From Sphaerulina vaccinii (Eukaryota; Ascomycota; Dothideomycetes; Mycosphaerellales; Mycosphaerellaceae): DNA of 64,000 nt. The DNA is taken from assembly GCA_022570795.1 (NCBI GenBank), contig JAKUDP010000003.1:1922001-1986000 (forward strand), given 5' to 3'. The notes beneath the pieces were generated by a model, which saw only the letters and a program-made list of their open reading frames with translations, was not told where the DNA came from and did no database searches. Both the position numbers and the translations under genes were made by a program. Of the stretch, positions 54,400 to 64,000 are shown in pieces (within the stretch, counting starts at the first letter, position 1; each line of letters starts with the position of its first letter).

Positions 54400-56305
54400 A
54401 TGATTGCAACAACACGTCGTTGGTTCCGACGGAATAGAACCAATCTGGTCATTGGAGCTGGAGTACTGGGAGCAGGCTATCTAGCTGGACAATATGTGCT
54501 CAGCAAGATTCAGGAGGCGCGGCAGCGCATGAGTGAGGAGAGGGTGGCAAAAGAGAAGTACGCAAGATATCTACCGTTGTGTTATCAGCATACTGGATGA
54601 GGCGTGGGTATGGGCATAGGCTAACTGCCGGGATAGTCTACGACGACGATTCGAGCAGAACCAGGAGGACTGCACGTACACTGTGCTCGCCCTCCTGCCC
54701 ACGCTACGCGATGATATTGTCAATGCTCTGCCAGTAGAGGACATTACAGAGCAATTGCAACAGGAACGAAAGGAGCGACTACAGCGGATCGGAGGCTCTG
54801 AAGCGGCATCTTCTGACTATCCTTCGGCGCCTGCTAGTACAGTCGACGACGATGGCAAGAGTCTGGCTAGTTTCCAGAGCAGCAGCTACATCCATGCCAG
54901 CCAAGTCGCACACAGCACACTCGAAGTGCCAGGAGCACCAGCAGCATCGTCGAAACCCAAACGCAGCAAGGGACAGCTATGGCAGGATATGAAGATCCAC
55001 TCTATCACCCGAGCTCTGACTCTGCTATACACCATGTGTCTCCTGACACTTCTCACTCGCATACAGTTGAACTTACTGGGTCGCCGGACATATCTATCTT
55101 CGGTGGTAGCACTCGCCTCTCCACCTCCAGCCACAGAAGCCTCCACGATATCACTCGAGAATCGAGACGACGATAACTACGATAATGTATATGGCAACGA
55201 CTTTGAGACCAACAGGAAGTATCTCACATTCAGTTGGTGGCTGTTACACCGAGGAAGCAAACAAATCATGGAGCGGGTGATGGCGGCCGTGAAGGAAGTT
55301 TTTGGTCCTGTCAACATAAGAGAAGATATCACACTTGAGCGCCTAGCGGATTTGATTATGCAAGTACGAAGGAAGATTGAAGGAGCTACAGAAGAGGAGA
55401 GGCGAAGTCAGAAGTGGTTGGAATACCTGCTTCCATCTCAAGACGAAGAAGAGTTCGTGATACGCCAGTCTGGATCTTCTGATGACGAAGAAACAGATTC
55501 ACGACGAGGCTCTGACCCGTTGATGGAGACTGGAGAAGAGCTGATCACCGACTCCCTGCGCAGGCTGCTCGACGAGACGTCCGACTTGATTGATTCACCG
55601 ACCTTCTCATATGTCCTAACACGACTGCTCGATGCCTCCTTCTCGCATCTCGTGGACTACCGGATTGCCACTGAAGCCTTCAAGCAAGCACCTTCTGGCA
55701 GAGAAGCAGCCAGGATAGTCGAGATCGAAGAGAACAAGTGCAAAGTGGCACACGTCTTGCCAATATTCTGCAAGCAAGCCCATGTTATCGGCGCGGGCAG
55801 TGGCGAGCTAGAAACCATGGCTGGTATTGCGGCACAGGAACCTCTTGGAAATGAGTACTTGGCAGCTGTCGACCAAGTCAGCGATCTTGGAGCTTTCGCT
55901 GCAGTGATCTACTCCAGCAACTTTGAGTATGAAGTGGTGCAAGACGACGAGAACCGAACGGCTAGGAGGCGGCATGGCCAGGACGCGTCTACAGGGACTA
56001 GCAGCTCTTTCAGTCCTGGCGAACTTGGCGAGACTTTGAGGACGACTGCTGAGGAAATGCTTGAAGAGAGTGAAGTACTTGTGCTCAGTCATGGACAAGA
56101 GGACGATACTGCGCTTGCTGGCTCGGCGAAGAGTGACTTCGATGCCGCTTGGGAGAAGGCTACATCTTCATCTGAGAAGGAGGAGCAAGTTGTGCCCACG
56201 ACTAAGGAGGAGCAAATTGTGGTTGCGACTCAGGAAGAGAAGCAAGAGCCATCTGGTTCGATAGAGCAGCCACCGCCTGATGAAGGTGTGATCAAGCTGA
56301 ACTGA
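54400..56305 (+). CDS. PEX3: Peroxin-3
   Basis: Peroxisomal membrane protein that receives Pex19 with its cargo and is essential for membrane biogenesis. Exons 54400..54557 and 54637..56305 give 608 residues. N-terminus MIATTRRWFRRNRTNL followed by the single membrane span VIGAGVLGAGYLAGQYVL, then KIQEARQRMSEERVAKEN|LR RRFEQNQEDCTYTVLALLPT, the Pex3 signature. The 79-nt intron splits the Asn codon. Later blocks (ITRALTLLYTMCLLTLLTRI, FSWWLLHRG) fit the helical Pex19-binding domain. It is longer than yeast Pex3 (441) because of low-complexity inserts and an acidic Glu-rich C-terminal tail. Confidence 0.92.
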
Positions 56306-56399
56306 TGACTGCAGATTCTACCAATCAAGAATCGGGTATCTATACATTTCCCGTCATGACCAAGTAATGCGGCCCAGCATCATATAACGTTTGAATCTG

Positions 56400-57792
56400 C
56401 TAATATACATGTAACCTGCGCAACAGTGCCTTCCACGAATCCAGTGTGTTCGGCTGTTGCTTCGTGGCTATATAGCCTTCCAGATCCGCAATATAGCTTT
56501 CGAGACCGTCAGGAGTGTGCACATCTGCCTCGGGCTCCAGCTGGACTACGCATTTGTCACTGTAACGCTGCTCATAATCTTCATGTAGTTCAGCAGTCGA
56601 GCTTTCGACCTCCGTCGTCAACGCAGTCACGAACTCACGCTCAACTTCAGCCAATGCGGCACCTACGTCGAGATTGGGGGACAGTGATGTCGTGATACCA
56701 GATGAAGGAGTAGTGATAGTTTGTAGATCAGAGAGGGACACAACAATGTCTGCCACGTCTTGGATGCTGGCTGAATGCGAGTGTCGGTGGCTGCTGTGCG
56801 CTCCATCGCCTCGTGCGTGTTGTGATACCTTCGTTGTCTTCGACTTGTCCACCAATCGCCCGGAGCTAGGGATGAGGATTCTCAATCGTGGACGCTCCTT
56901 GATCGTGGCCTGTGGCAAAGACACATTCGCAGCGACATGACCCACAGCAATTGCTGAGTCGTGGCTGCCATGGCTGGACTTTGGCGAACATGACTCGCCG
57001 AAGTCGTCTTTCGTGGCGGAACCAGTCTCGGCGTTCAACGTACAAGCACTGCCATATGTATATTCAGGGACTGCTTGCCCTTCCTCTCCCAATGTGTCTG
57101 CCCTCTCGGGTTCCGAGTTGGGTTTCAAGTGTTCATCCCCGATTTGCTGAGTCGAGTCCTCGGACGCACTGGTTGGCACACTCGACCCAGCGCGTGAACT
57201 GTTATGCCTTGGCTGCGCCACGGCGTCGAGTGCCATGCCAGAGAATGACACTCTGGAGCTGGCTGGCAGTGGTTCGAGACCATTGTTCGGACTACGAACG
57301 TATAGCTTGAGGCTTCCACTAGCATCACCCACCTGGTTCCTGGCTGCTAGAAGCATGTCGTTGCTAAGTTCTTCTTCGTGGTCTTCTCTTCCTAGTGAAG
57401 TAAGGTAGAGTGAGATAGTATCACTGTCTGGCATGCCTATGTTGTAGCAGATGACTAGTCGCAACTGTGCAGCATCTTCAACATCGGTGACATCGATGAG
57501 GCGATAGTTCCAGCCATCTGGCGTCACAAAGACGTACTTCTTGTCTTTGGACACAGGAGGGCCATCGGCGGTTTCGACATCCACGGATTCCACGGGCAGT
57601 TCGGGCAGTACCATTGAGTCTGAGTGTAGCTCCTGTATCATGCTTGTTGGATCCAGCTCGCACAGTAACAGATCGGTAAGTGATTCTTGATCAGTATAAA
57701 CTGATTTACGTCGCCTTCTGATGGGTCTCGCGAGAATCCCGAGAGCGCAGATCAGAGCTTTGCCCTTCTCTAGCACGCCAGGCTGCTCTTTA
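56400..57792 (-). CDS. Bck1-type N-terminal domain, probably the C-terminal part of the HET gene
   Basis: An open frame of about 460 codons with no ATG until its 46th codon. It encodes a domain (KYVFVTPDGWNYRLIDVTDV, LRLVICYNIGMPDSDTIS, GSLKLYVRSP) like the Ras-association/ubiquitin-like region in the N-terminal half of the MAPKKK Bck1 of filamentous fungi, but no kinase domain follows; the rest is disordered with an acidic helix at the end. A 61-nt intron (57793..57853, GTATCA donor, TTACAG acceptor, both inside the HET reading frame) would splice it in frame to the HET domain gene upstream, giving a 1046-residue protein from exons 59667..59476, 59409..57854 and 57792..56400. I favour that fusion; the alternative is a separate gene or pseudogene starting at the Met near 57641. 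Confidence 0.55.
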
Positions 57793-59667
57793 CTGTAAGC
57801 TTCCTGCAGCCTCGTCGCTTAACTCCTCGTTGTCAAGGATTGATTTTTGATACAAATGCTGAAGCTCTTGTCGCAAAGCTGATATTTCTTCTTTCACAGC
57901 TTGTATCCGTGGCGCTTCTGCATCGTGAGAGACAGGCAGCGAGATCTGATCGGGTACGAATGGCTCCGCGTGCGTGATGTCCAGACGCCAGAGAGTTTCG
58001 CCTGCGCACAGAACGAGTTCTGCCTCAACTGAGATTGTTCTCCCACGTTTCAGTTGAAACAGGTTTGCGCTTCCGGCGTCCAATCTGCGCATATGATCAT
58101 TCGAGTACGCTCCCGAATCGTAATCGTGACAGTAAGTGAAGACGCCAGGCGGCACAGGCCTCTCATCCAATTCCACGTGTAGCACTACCGCGAATGTTTC
58201 AAAGCTTAGACACAAGCTTGCAGCGGGCATGGAGCGGTAGAAGTGTTCTGTCAGTCTGACTCTGCCATAGTTGCGTTGCTCGTCAATCCATTCGACACCG
58301 GACATCTCTGGTGCCTCGTGATCTCGCCTCGAAGGTCTGATATCTCGTAGAAGCGACCATGCTCCAGCACAACGGATTATGATGTCCCGGGAACTTGTTG
58401 GCCAAGTTCCGAAAGCCTTTCGCGCTATAATGATCTCCATTGGCTTGAAGTCTTTCAACTCTTCTATGCGCATGGTCGTAGGCCATCCAAGCCTGTCGTA
58501 AACCACTTCTCCTCGACTAGCCTCGAGCTTGCCGTTCCTCATGACGTAGACCTGAGGTCTGGCTCGTAGCTGCAACACGACCCGATGAGTCTCTCCTTGC
58601 GCAGGACAACAATCCAGCGCGGCTAGTAGAGCATTTTGCTGTGTCAAATCTTCGCTGCGCGAAGAAGGGTTTCTGCCGCAGAGGAGAGTGATCATTATAC
58701 CCTTCTTCGATATATCAAAGACTCCATCTGCTGCCGTTGTCGTCTTGGTGATATCCCCGGCGGAGCGGAATTGCTCGGGTGAGGATGCCAGTGAGTCGTT
58801 GCTACTTCCGAGTCTATTGGGTGTAGGGGCCAGAATAGAATGGTCGCGATCCTCCCAGTTTTCCGCATGAATGATCTCCTCTTGTAACCTCTGAAAGGCC
58901 CGGGCGCCTTCACCATACATCAAGGGTATGTTAGCATTAAAAATACCGAGGAGACAATATGCCTGGTCTTCCAGCCTGGATGTCTTGCGTGTGGACGCCC
59001 ACGACATCCTTTGGGCTATGCTATGACGCTGTAATGTGTCGCGGTTTCTGAGAACCTCCACGGAAATTCCACTTATCGGGTACAATATATTCACAACCTC
59101 GTCTTTGATACCCAACGGATTCCATACAGAGTCGTAGAATTCGACTCTGCGCGGAGCAATCAGCTCTTGCAAGGTCCAGCCTCTTTTGAACCAGCGACTT
59201 GTCGCGAGTGACTCTCGCATTTTGAAGAACACCGACCGATCATGTACATCGGACACCTCTGCCTCGGGAATCGTAACGTCGGCCAGATACGCGTAACACA
59301 CCCTAGCTTCATAGTACCAACGATACATGGAGTTGATAGCCTCGGAGAGTTCGGCGCTGCTTCTCTTGTCAATACAGCATGTATCAATCCAAACATGTGT
59401 TATGCCATCCTTAAGTAGTCAGCCTACTGCAGTAGCTTCACGAGATTATCGTTCCTCCACGGACTCACAGCATACCTTCAACGCTTGATCACAGGTATAT
59501 TCAACCTTTTGATACCCCTTCATTTTCATCGCATCGGGTTGATGGATGTCATCGAAGCTGACTTCATCTTCACCCCATGTGTGAGAAAGGATTGCATATG
59601 TGGCCGGCGTCTGTCCGTGATCGATGAAGTTCTCCAATTGGCGCGTTCGGGCATTCAACAGCCACAT
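57790..59667 (-). CDS. HET-domain (heterokaryon incompatibility) protein
   Basis: HET-domain proteins of filamentous fungi trigger cell death after fusion of unlike strains; the domain is TIR-like. Exons 59667..59476 and 59409..57790 give 603 residues if read to the TAA at 57790. Motifs in order: MWLLNARTRQLENF at the start, YAILSHTWGEDEVSF, THVWIDTCCIDKRSSAELSE (across the 66-nt intron after ALK), INSMYRWYYEARVCYAYL, RGWTLQELIAPRRVEFY, IAQRMSWASTRKTSRLEDQA and YCLLGIFNANIPLMYGEG. The C-terminal part is beta-rich and ends in a short helix (ISALRQELQH). A donor in that helix allows splicing to a Bck1-type domain (see the neighbouring entry), which would replace the last 21 residues. An NACHT or ankyrin partner, frequent in such proteins, is absent. 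Confidence 0.88.
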
Positions 59668-60001
59668 GTTGTACTGTTCTGAGGTAAGAAACACTGTCGT
59701 GAAACATGGACAGCACGTTCAGGCTGAGGAGATGTCGAGTCGAAACCATGGTGGAGTGGAAAATGAGAAGAGGTAGAATGTCAAGAAAAACGGCGGGTAT
59801 CCTTTCGCGACGATGGTAAGGCTGAGGGAACAAATCTTCGCATCAAGCCGCCGAGTAGGCAGCGAGGCTGTGCTGTGCTGTGCAGCGCAGCTGGAGCAAG
59901 CATGGCAAGTTGGGCACCCATGTCGATTTCCCCTCCAAGACCCATCGCGCTCGGTATGCCTCGAATGCATTGTGTATGCATCTCCACCTCAACAGGTGCA
60001 T
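59668..60001. other. Intergenic, promoter of the HET gene
   Basis: 334 bp between the HET start and the RPF1 stop, both minus strand. Nothing recognised. Confidence 0.4.
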
Positions 60002-61294
60002 CTACAAGCTGAACCTTGTCCTGACCTTCTCGTCGCCTGCCTTCCACTGCCACTCCTGCCCACTAGCCTTCTGTATCCCCTTATCAACTCTCCTTAACTT
60101 CATTGTGAATCTCGGTCCCAGGTCTTGCAATGGCACTTTGATATCCTCCGCGCCTTTCATCGGCTTTCCATCGGCCCCTTGTATAGACTTCTCTGTGGTT
60201 CTCTTATCACGAAACACATATCGATGTCTTCTGAAGAAGATATAATCTCTCTGATTATGCAACGTCACAACCTGACGCCCTTGAATTTCCGGCCGACTCG
60301 GGAAGAGCGATTTGAAAAGATGTGCAGTGAGGAGGCCGAGTGGTGTTCGAAAGCCGTTGAGGATTAGTTCTGGGTAGTGGTTTGTAGGATTTCCGTGGCC
60401 AGGGAGTCTGTTGCCTGGGATCCATTTCGAAATGCTGAAGTGGAACATTGGACCATTGGGAAGGTGGACGATGTCGATACCTTTGGGTCGCTTGAGGTCT
60501 TCGTTTAAGACTACTACGTGCGTGTAGCCTCGTTCAGGATTGGATGCGTGTGAACATATTTCGCGGACGCTGTATTTGTAGCCGTGAAAATGTGCTGTTC
60601 GTTTGATGTATTTGCTGTTGGGGAAGAGTCCGGTGAGTATTTCGGCTTCGTGGTGTAAGGTGGAGTTGATGGATGTGGTTATGAGGACTTTCGGTTCTCG
60701 ATCTGTATCTTCGAACAGGCTGGGAAACTTCGCTTTGAGCGCTTCGGGTCGTACTGTGAGATCTGTAGCGCCGGTCGCTGCTGAAGGTGCTATACTCGGC
60801 GCTTCGCTCGGTGCACGTTTGGCTGATTTGCGCGATATTCCATCCTCGTCCTCCTCTTCTTCGTCGTCGTCGCCTTCCGAATCGGAGTCCAGCATACTAT
60901 CGTGGTCGTCTTCATCATCCTCATTAGGCAGTACATCATCTGCGTCGGCATCTGGCACGTCTGCGTCGTCCTTGGCCTCCTCTGGCAGTAGTTCTGACAC
61001 ATCTGCCACGCTTTCCAGTTTTCTCCGCTTCGGATCCAGAATATCGTAGGCTCTCCCAAGACCAACGTCATCCTCGTCGCCTGAGTCTACCTCGTCCCAT
61101 GTGCGCTTCTGGTCAATCGTCGCTGGCACATTCTTCGCCAGTCTCTGCTCTCGCAAATGTGGGTTCTTGTCTTCATGTCTGCGCCGTCGCATGCGCTCGT
61201 CTCGCTTCTCATGCTCCTTTTCCTTCTTGTTCTTCTGATGTTGCTCATTTCGCTTCAGCTTGTTGCCAATCTTATTCGGATTGAAGGACCCCAT
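60002..61294 (-). CDS. RPF1: Ribosome production factor 1 (Brix domain)
   Basis: Nucleolar factor for 60S subunit assembly and ITS2 processing. Single exon, 430 residues. The N-terminus is basic and helical (NKIGNKLKRNEQHQKNKKEK), followed by a long acidic stretch (about 95-155) and the Brix domain (about 195-395): VLITTSINSTLHHEAEILTG, HVVVLNEDLKRPKGIDIVHL, GPMFHFSISKWIPG, HYPELILNGFRTPLG, VVTLHNQRDYIFFRRHRYVF. The end KVRTRFSL is typical. It is larger than yeast Rpf1 (295) because of the acidic insert. Divergent from GRS1. Confidence 0.95.
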   Translation of the reverse strand: MGSFNPNKIGNKLKRNEQHQKNKKEKEHEKRDERMRRRRHEDKNPHLREQRLAKNVPATIDQKRTWDEVDSGDEDDVGLGRAYDILDPKRRKLESVADVSELLPEEAKDDADVPDADADDVLPNEDDEDDHDSMLDSDSEGDDDEEEEDEDGISRKSAKRAPSEAPSIAPSAATGATDLTVRPEALKAKFPSLFEDTDREPKVLITTSINSTLHHEAEILTGLFPNSKYIKRTAHFHGYKYSVREICSHASNPERGYTHVVVLNEDLKRPKGIDIVHLPNGPMFHFSISKWIPGNRLPGHGNPTNHYPELILNGFRTPLGLLTAHLFKSLFPSRPEIQGRQVVTLHNQRDYIFFRRHRYVFRDKRTTEKSIQGADGKPMKGAEDIKVPLQDLGPRFTMKLRRVDKGIQKASGQEWQWKAGDEKVRTRFSL

Positions 61295-61556
61295 CTTTGC
61301 TCAGCGGGTGTTGTGTTGTTTGAGGTCGCAGAGAATGATTGTCGGGGAACTTTTTCGACACGCACCGCCACCAAATCGATCCATGGATGTGCCACAACCT
61401 TAAATTCGACCCTTGCTGTTCGACAAACACCATTTGACGTTGAAAGAGTCACACATATCAAACGCTCTTTCACCATTATTGAGGTCAACACCGAGGAACG
61501 GACACCGCACCTGCTTCTGGCGTGAAGAATAACACACCGCTCGACTCATGCTCTGA
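61295..61556. promoter_or_regulatory. Divergent promoter RPF1 / GRS1 with a two-codon uORF
   Basis: 262 bp between starts of two translation-related genes. Its last bases hold a minimal upstream ORF (ATG CTC TGA, 61548-61556) whose stop touches the next ATG at 61557. Confidence 0.5.
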
Positions 61557-63726
61557 ATGCTCGCTAAATTGTTCAAACCACGCCATTTCTCAACTTCAAG
61601 AACGTTACAGAAATTCCAGGTGCAAGTGCGGAAGAGGACTCCGACCATGGCTACCGACTACAAGACCTCAAAGGGTCAGCTCTTCGACAGAGATACATTC
61701 GAGTCCTGGAACAAGCGTAAGGGATTCTACTGGCAGTCATTCGAGCCCTACGGTGCCACCAAGGGCCTGTTCGACTACGGTCTGGCCGAACCCCTCGAAA
61801 ATGAGATTCTCACCATCTGGAGAGATCACTTTATCCGCGAAGAGGATATGCAGTCGCTCAAGACTTCTATGCTCACGCCATACAAAGTGCTCAAGACCTC
61901 TGGCCACGTAGACAAGTTTGCAGACTTTATGTGCAAGGATCCTAAGAGTGGTGAAATCTTGCGAACGGACCACTTGATCAAGGATGTCATCGAGACTCGC
62001 CTGAAGGGTGATCGTGAGGCTCGTGGAGAGAAAGTTGAAGAAGTCGACGACCCAAAGAAGAAGAAGAAGGCTTCAAAAGTTGCAAAGACAGCTGTGAAGC
62101 TCGACGATGCCGTGATCAAGGAGTACGAGCATCTTCTTGCCACTCTTGACGATTGTAAGCAGGATGACTTTGCCGATATCATCAAGAAGCATGACATTCG
62201 CAATCCAACTACTGGTAACGAGGTCGAACCTCCAGTTCCTGTGAACTTGATGTTCTCAACTCAAATTGGTGCTTCTGGCAAAGAGCCCGCCTTCCTCCGC
62301 CCTGAAACCGCTCAGGCTCAATTTCTGGCATTCGAAAAGCTCGTCGAACTCACTGGTGGCCGCTTACCATTCGCATCCGCTTGCATTGGTTACTCTTTCC
62401 GAAACGAATTGTCCCCCCGCTCTGGTCTCCTTCGTGTTCGGGAGTTTCTAATGGCCGAAATCGAGCACTATGTCGACCCAGAAGGTGGCAAGAAGCACCC
62501 AAAGTTCGATGATGTGCGCAATGTCAAGCTTCCGTTGCTTGCTCGGGACGTACAGCAGTCTGGTGGTTCCACACCTACCGAAATGACTGTTGGTGACGCT
62601 GTGGAGAAGAAGGTCATCGACAATGAGACTCTTGGCTACTTCCTCGTCCGAATCATGCAGTTTATGCAAGAGATTGGTATCGACATGACGAAGCTTCGTT
62701 TCAGACAACACATGGAGAACGAGATGGCCCACTACGCTGCCGACTGCTGGGACTGTGAGCTCCTCAACTCATATGGCTGGACAGAATGCGTTGGTTGTGC
62801 TGATCGCAGTGCATTCGATTTGAGTGTACATCAAGAAGCTACTGGGTCGAATCTGCGAATTCGGGAAGATCTCCCGGAGCCTGTGAAGTCCACCGAATGG
62901 ACTGCAGAATTGAACAAGAAGGCCGCTGGCCCGATCTTCAAGAAGGACGCCGGCAAAGTGCAATCAGCACTGGACTCGCTCTCACAGGAGCTGAAAGAGA
63001 AGCTCAGCATCAGCTTGAAAGATGAAGGTAAAGTCGAGATTGATGTGCCTGAATTGCCAGAAAAAGTCAAGCTTGGCAACGATCTCGTCAAGTTCGAGCA
63101 AGTGACCACCACGAAGACCACACGCGAGTTTGTACCCAACGTGATTGAGCCATCTTTCGGTATTGGTCGCATACTTTACAGCTTGCTCGAGCACGTCTGG
63201 TGGGCACGTGAGGGTGACGCTGCACGTGTAGTGATGTCTTTCAAGCCTTCTGTTGCTCCCATCAAAGTCCTCATCGTTCCACTGCAGAAGGATGAACGCC
63301 TCATGCCTACAGTAAAGGCGCTGGAGAAGCGATTGAACAAGGAGAAGATCTCGAAGAGAACCGATACGGCTGGTGTCAGTATCGGCAAGCGCTACTCTCG
63401 CAACGATGAGGCCGGTATCCCATTCGGTATCACAGTCGATTATGAGAGCTTAGACGACAACACCTTCACGCTGCGAGACCGTGATTCGACGAAGCAAGTC
63501 CGTGCTAGCATGGATGACCTCGTCGACGCCATCCGGAAGATGATTATGGGCACAGAGACATGGTAAGTGCAGATCAATGTGTCTTTCTGAGCTCGCAGTC
63601 ACCGCGGCGCCGAACTCAGCGACAACCACAACAAGACGCTCTCGCGTTTTCAGAGGTACTTGCTAACTTTGATCTAGGGCTGACGTTCAGAAGCGTCTGC
63701 CGGCGGTGGAGAGCAAGGAGGAGTAG
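61557..63726 (+). CDS. GRS1: Glycyl-tRNA synthetase (mitochondrial and cytosolic)
   Basis: Class II synthetase charging tRNA-Gly. Exons 61557..63562 and 63678..63726 give 684 residues. The first ATG gives a presequence-like start (MLAKLFKPRHFSTSRTLQKF); Met31 (61647, MATDYKTSKG) gives the cytosolic form, so one gene probably serves both compartments, as in yeast. Catalytic motifs: motif 1 region KRKGFYWQSFEPYGATKGLF, motif 2 SFRNELSPRSGLLRVREFLM, EFLMAEIEHY, the glycine-specific WDCELL..WTECVGCADRS, motif 3 EPSFGIGRILYSL, and the anticodon-binding domain (KVLIVPLQ..., SIGKRYSRNDEAGIPFGITV). The 115-nt intron after the split Trp codon is introner-like; the last exon adds ADVQKRLPAVESKEE. A second, damaged copy of intron plus exon follows. 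Confidence 0.95.
63563..63677 (+). repeat. Introner-like intron, copy D
   Basis: Intron of GRS1, 115 nt, GTAAGT..TAG. Hairpin arms 63587-63595 (CTGAGCTCG) and 63611-63619 (CGAACTCAG), 8 of 9 pairs, 15-nt loop; 3' block 63641-63667 (CTCGCGTTTTCAGAG, then TACTTGCTAAC). Confidence 0.82.
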
Positions 63727-63921
63727 AGTTGTCTATGAGTATGGAGACATGGTAAGTGTGTCGATGTCTCTCTGAGCTCGCGGTCACAGCGGTGCCGAGC
63801 TCAGAGAGGCCATTGAAAGAAATTCTCGCGTTTTCAGAGATACTTGCTAACACTTCTACCTAGAGCCGATGTTCAAAAGCATCAACCAGCAGTGGCAGCG
63901 GTGGAGGTAAAGGAGGAGTAA
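63727..63921 (+). pseudogene. Tandem duplicate of the GRS1 intron and last exon
   Basis: Directly after the GRS1 stop the DNA repeats the end of the gene: an ATGGAGACATG exon remnant (63741-63751), a second introner-like intron (63752-63863), and a last-exon copy (63864-63921) that still reads ADVQKHQPAVAAVEVKEE then TAA. In the copy the split codon would be TG|A, a stop, where the first copy has TG|G for Trp, so it cannot replace the first exon in frame. It probably lies in the 3' UTR as an intron that may still be spliced. Confidence 0.7.
63752..63863 (+). repeat. Introner-like intron, copy E
   Basis: 112 nt, GTAAGT..TAG. The best-preserved hairpin: arms 63772-63780 (CTGAGCTCG) and 63796-63804 (CGAGCTCAG), 9 perfect pairs with a 15-nt loop; 3' block 63825-63851 (CTCGCGTTTTCAGAG, then TACTTGCTAAC). 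Confidence 0.82.
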
Positions 63922-64000
63922 ATGTCACAGGGCTGGCATGCACTGGGCCTCTTCGGAGAACATTGTCCAGCACGATAACAAACGTCATGAAAGAGATGGA

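Noticed and set aside
1..64000. CRISPR arrays, rRNA genes, transposases, biosynthetic gene cluster
   Set aside because: None seen: genes are mostly housekeeping, no repeat-spacer pattern, no polyketide or peptide synthetase, no transposase or reverse transcriptase motifs.

Overview
The window is nuclear DNA from a filamentous ascomycete. The evidence is dense protein-coding genes on both strands, short introns with GTANGT donors, CTAAC/CTGAC branch sites and C/TAG acceptors, and fungus-typical genes (HIS3, ATG22, PEX3, URC1, a HET-domain gene, Set3-complex SNT1). Five longer introns (112-139 nt) share sequence blocks and a hairpin. They look like introner-like elements, which are known from Dothideomycetes such as Cladosporium, Dothistroma and Zymoseptoria relatives, so a Mycosphaerella-type Dothideomycete is the best guess (inference). 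I saw no rRNA, tRNA, CRISPR array or intact transposon.

Layout. 0-8 kb: 3' part of a Snf2/Sth1 chromatin-remodelling ATPase, an ATG-less basic ORF, HIS3 and RPC19 (divergent), and the complex I subunit NDUFA6 (five exons). 8-17 kb: a 1729-codon ABCC/MRP transporter, the complex I subunit NDUFA12 (eight exons, one of 7 nt), and PGS1 (cardiolipin pathway), which is divergent from NDUFA12 across 177 bp. 17-24 kb: an unrecognised 415-aa protein, a secreted 12-cysteine protein, a JmjC protein with an introner-like intron, and the TRAPP subunit BET5. 24-33 kb: a CaMKK/Ssp1-type kinase, a degenerate RING protein, ATG22 and an unrecognised 266-aa protein. 33-39 kb: ELF1 (first coding exon is only the ATG), URC1, and two small unrecognised genes. 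39-49 kb: a 2107-aa Snt1-like double-SANT protein and deoxyhypusine synthase. 49-54 kb: a MATH / inactive-USP / MORN / RING protein with two introner-like introns, and an intradiol ring-cleavage dioxygenase. 54-64 kb: PEX3, a HET-domain gene apparently spliced to a Bck1-type domain, RPF1, and glycyl-tRNA synthetase, whose introner-like intron and last exon are tandemly duplicated at the 3' end.

How the genes relate. Most are unlinked housekeeping genes. There is a loose mitochondrial theme at 7-17 kb: two complex I accessory subunits plus PGS1, which makes the precursor of the cardiolipin complex I needs. Several gene pairs share short divergent promoters (HIS3/RPC19, NDUFA12/PGS1, BET5/CaMKK, ELF1/URC1, SNT1/DYS1, RPF1/GRS1). 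The most unusual signals are the introner-like intron family, the duplicated intron-exon unit in GRS1, the MATH-pseudoUSP-MORN-RING architecture, and the HET-Bck1-domain chimera. All exon models were made by eye from splice consensus and reading frame, with family similarity where the family is recognised.
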